Source of the DNA: Marchantia polymorpha subsp. ruderalis
Taxonomy: Eukaryota; Streptophyta; Marchantiopsida; Marchantiales; Marchantiaceae
Assembly (NCBI GenBank): GCA_037833965.1
Contig: AP031351.1
Location: 12,536,501 to 12,600,500 of the forward strand
DNA length: 64,000 nt
Reading direction: 5' to 3'
The position numbers and the translations under genes were made by a program. The notes below the pieces were generated by a model, which did no database searches, was not told the DNA's origin, and saw only the letters and a list, made by a program, of their open reading frames with translations. The stretch's first letter is position 1. Each line of letters opens with the position of its first letter. This document shows positions 63,444 to 64,000 of the stretch, in pieces.

Positions 63444-64000
63444 GCGACAACTACAAACTTGAGTGATCAAGGTGCTTGGAAAGGGAAGCTAGAAAGCAGG
63501 AAGGAAGGTTCGTAAAGCTGGCTAATAGACTTGATCAAGGAGGTCCATATCGAACTTTGACGAACGAGCCCATATGACCACGATTCCAGAACTCACCAGA
63601 GACAAGATTATAGCCTATTTAAATCCCTCTAAAATATTCAACAATTCCTTTACAGTCTCTTTTCTATTTCCAAGGAAGTGTCACACATCCACGTTTCCTT
63701 GAGGACATCGTTTAACCTCTAAAACTGAAGAGAAAATCTATTAATCCAATTTCTTTAATTACAACACATGGCAGTGAAGTATGTTCCCAGTAAACTTTTT
63801 AGAGGTAGAAGTTGTATGCAAAGGCGTGAGACGCGAAACTCATATCATACAACCGAGGCGGCACCCTGTATATTTTGCGGTTCAACCTTTGAACGTGAAC
63901 AACATCAACACTGTGCTTGCTACGCAACGCTGCAACCGTAGATGAGGTTGACCATAAAAAAACCTGCGTTTTGTAGCAAAATAGACAGGTATGCAACTTA
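63444..64000. other. Right end of the window; nothing recognised
   Basis: This is probably the leader or promoter of the minus-strand gene, or an upstream intron if the gene starts farther right. No frame reads like protein. Confidence 0.4.

Overview
The window looks like nuclear DNA of a land plant, most likely a bryophyte and perhaps a liverwort of the Marchantia type. This is inferred from four things: compact genes with mostly phase-0 introns and GT..AG junctions; a plant hnRNP Q/R-like RNA-binding protein; two proteins of the plant-specific OCTOPUS/OCTOPUS-like family; and CT/GA-rich leaders beside very AT-rich blocks of decayed LTR retrotransposons. No bacterial operon structure, CRISPR array, rRNA or convincing tRNA gene was seen.

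Layout: (1) 1-710 is the 3' end of a glutathione S-transferase C-terminal-like gene. (2) 1951-3921, minus strand, is a METTL21-type lysine methyltransferase whose five proposed exons all join in phase 0. (3) 9447-13189, plus strand, is an eight-exon hnRNP Q/R-like protein with three RRMs; all exon junctions resolve cleanly to 518 residues. A long GA-rich leader/intron region lies upstream. (4) 17.4-26.2 kb is an AT-rich island holding an old Ty1/copia fossil. (5) 29628-31052 (plus) and 34183-37401 (minus) are two single-exon OCTOPUS-like genes facing tail to tail. (6) 37.5-43.4 kb has no gene I can support. (7) 43.4-58.0 kb is a second AT-rich island with an old Ty3/gypsy fossil that is split by a later insertion of about 4.6 kb and followed by a tandem repeat. 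(8) 59170-59625 is an intact intronless gene for a YnfA/UPF0060 small membrane protein, a family known mainly from bacteria, followed by an apparently perfect 205-bp tandem duplication. (9) 60.6-63.4 kb, minus strand, holds exons of a Lys/Ser-rich, probably nuclear protein that I do not recognise.

The host genes do not form one pathway. The points most worth a second look are the YnfA-like gene in a plant context, the convergent pair of divergent OCTOPUS-like paralogs, the unidentified multi-exon gene at the right end, and several non-coding structures: paired hairpins, a (+,+,-) triplicated 15-mer, a CT-AT-GA foldback, and CpG-retaining patches inside the AT-rich islands. Splice sites were placed by eye from GT/AG and reading-frame continuity, without transcript support.
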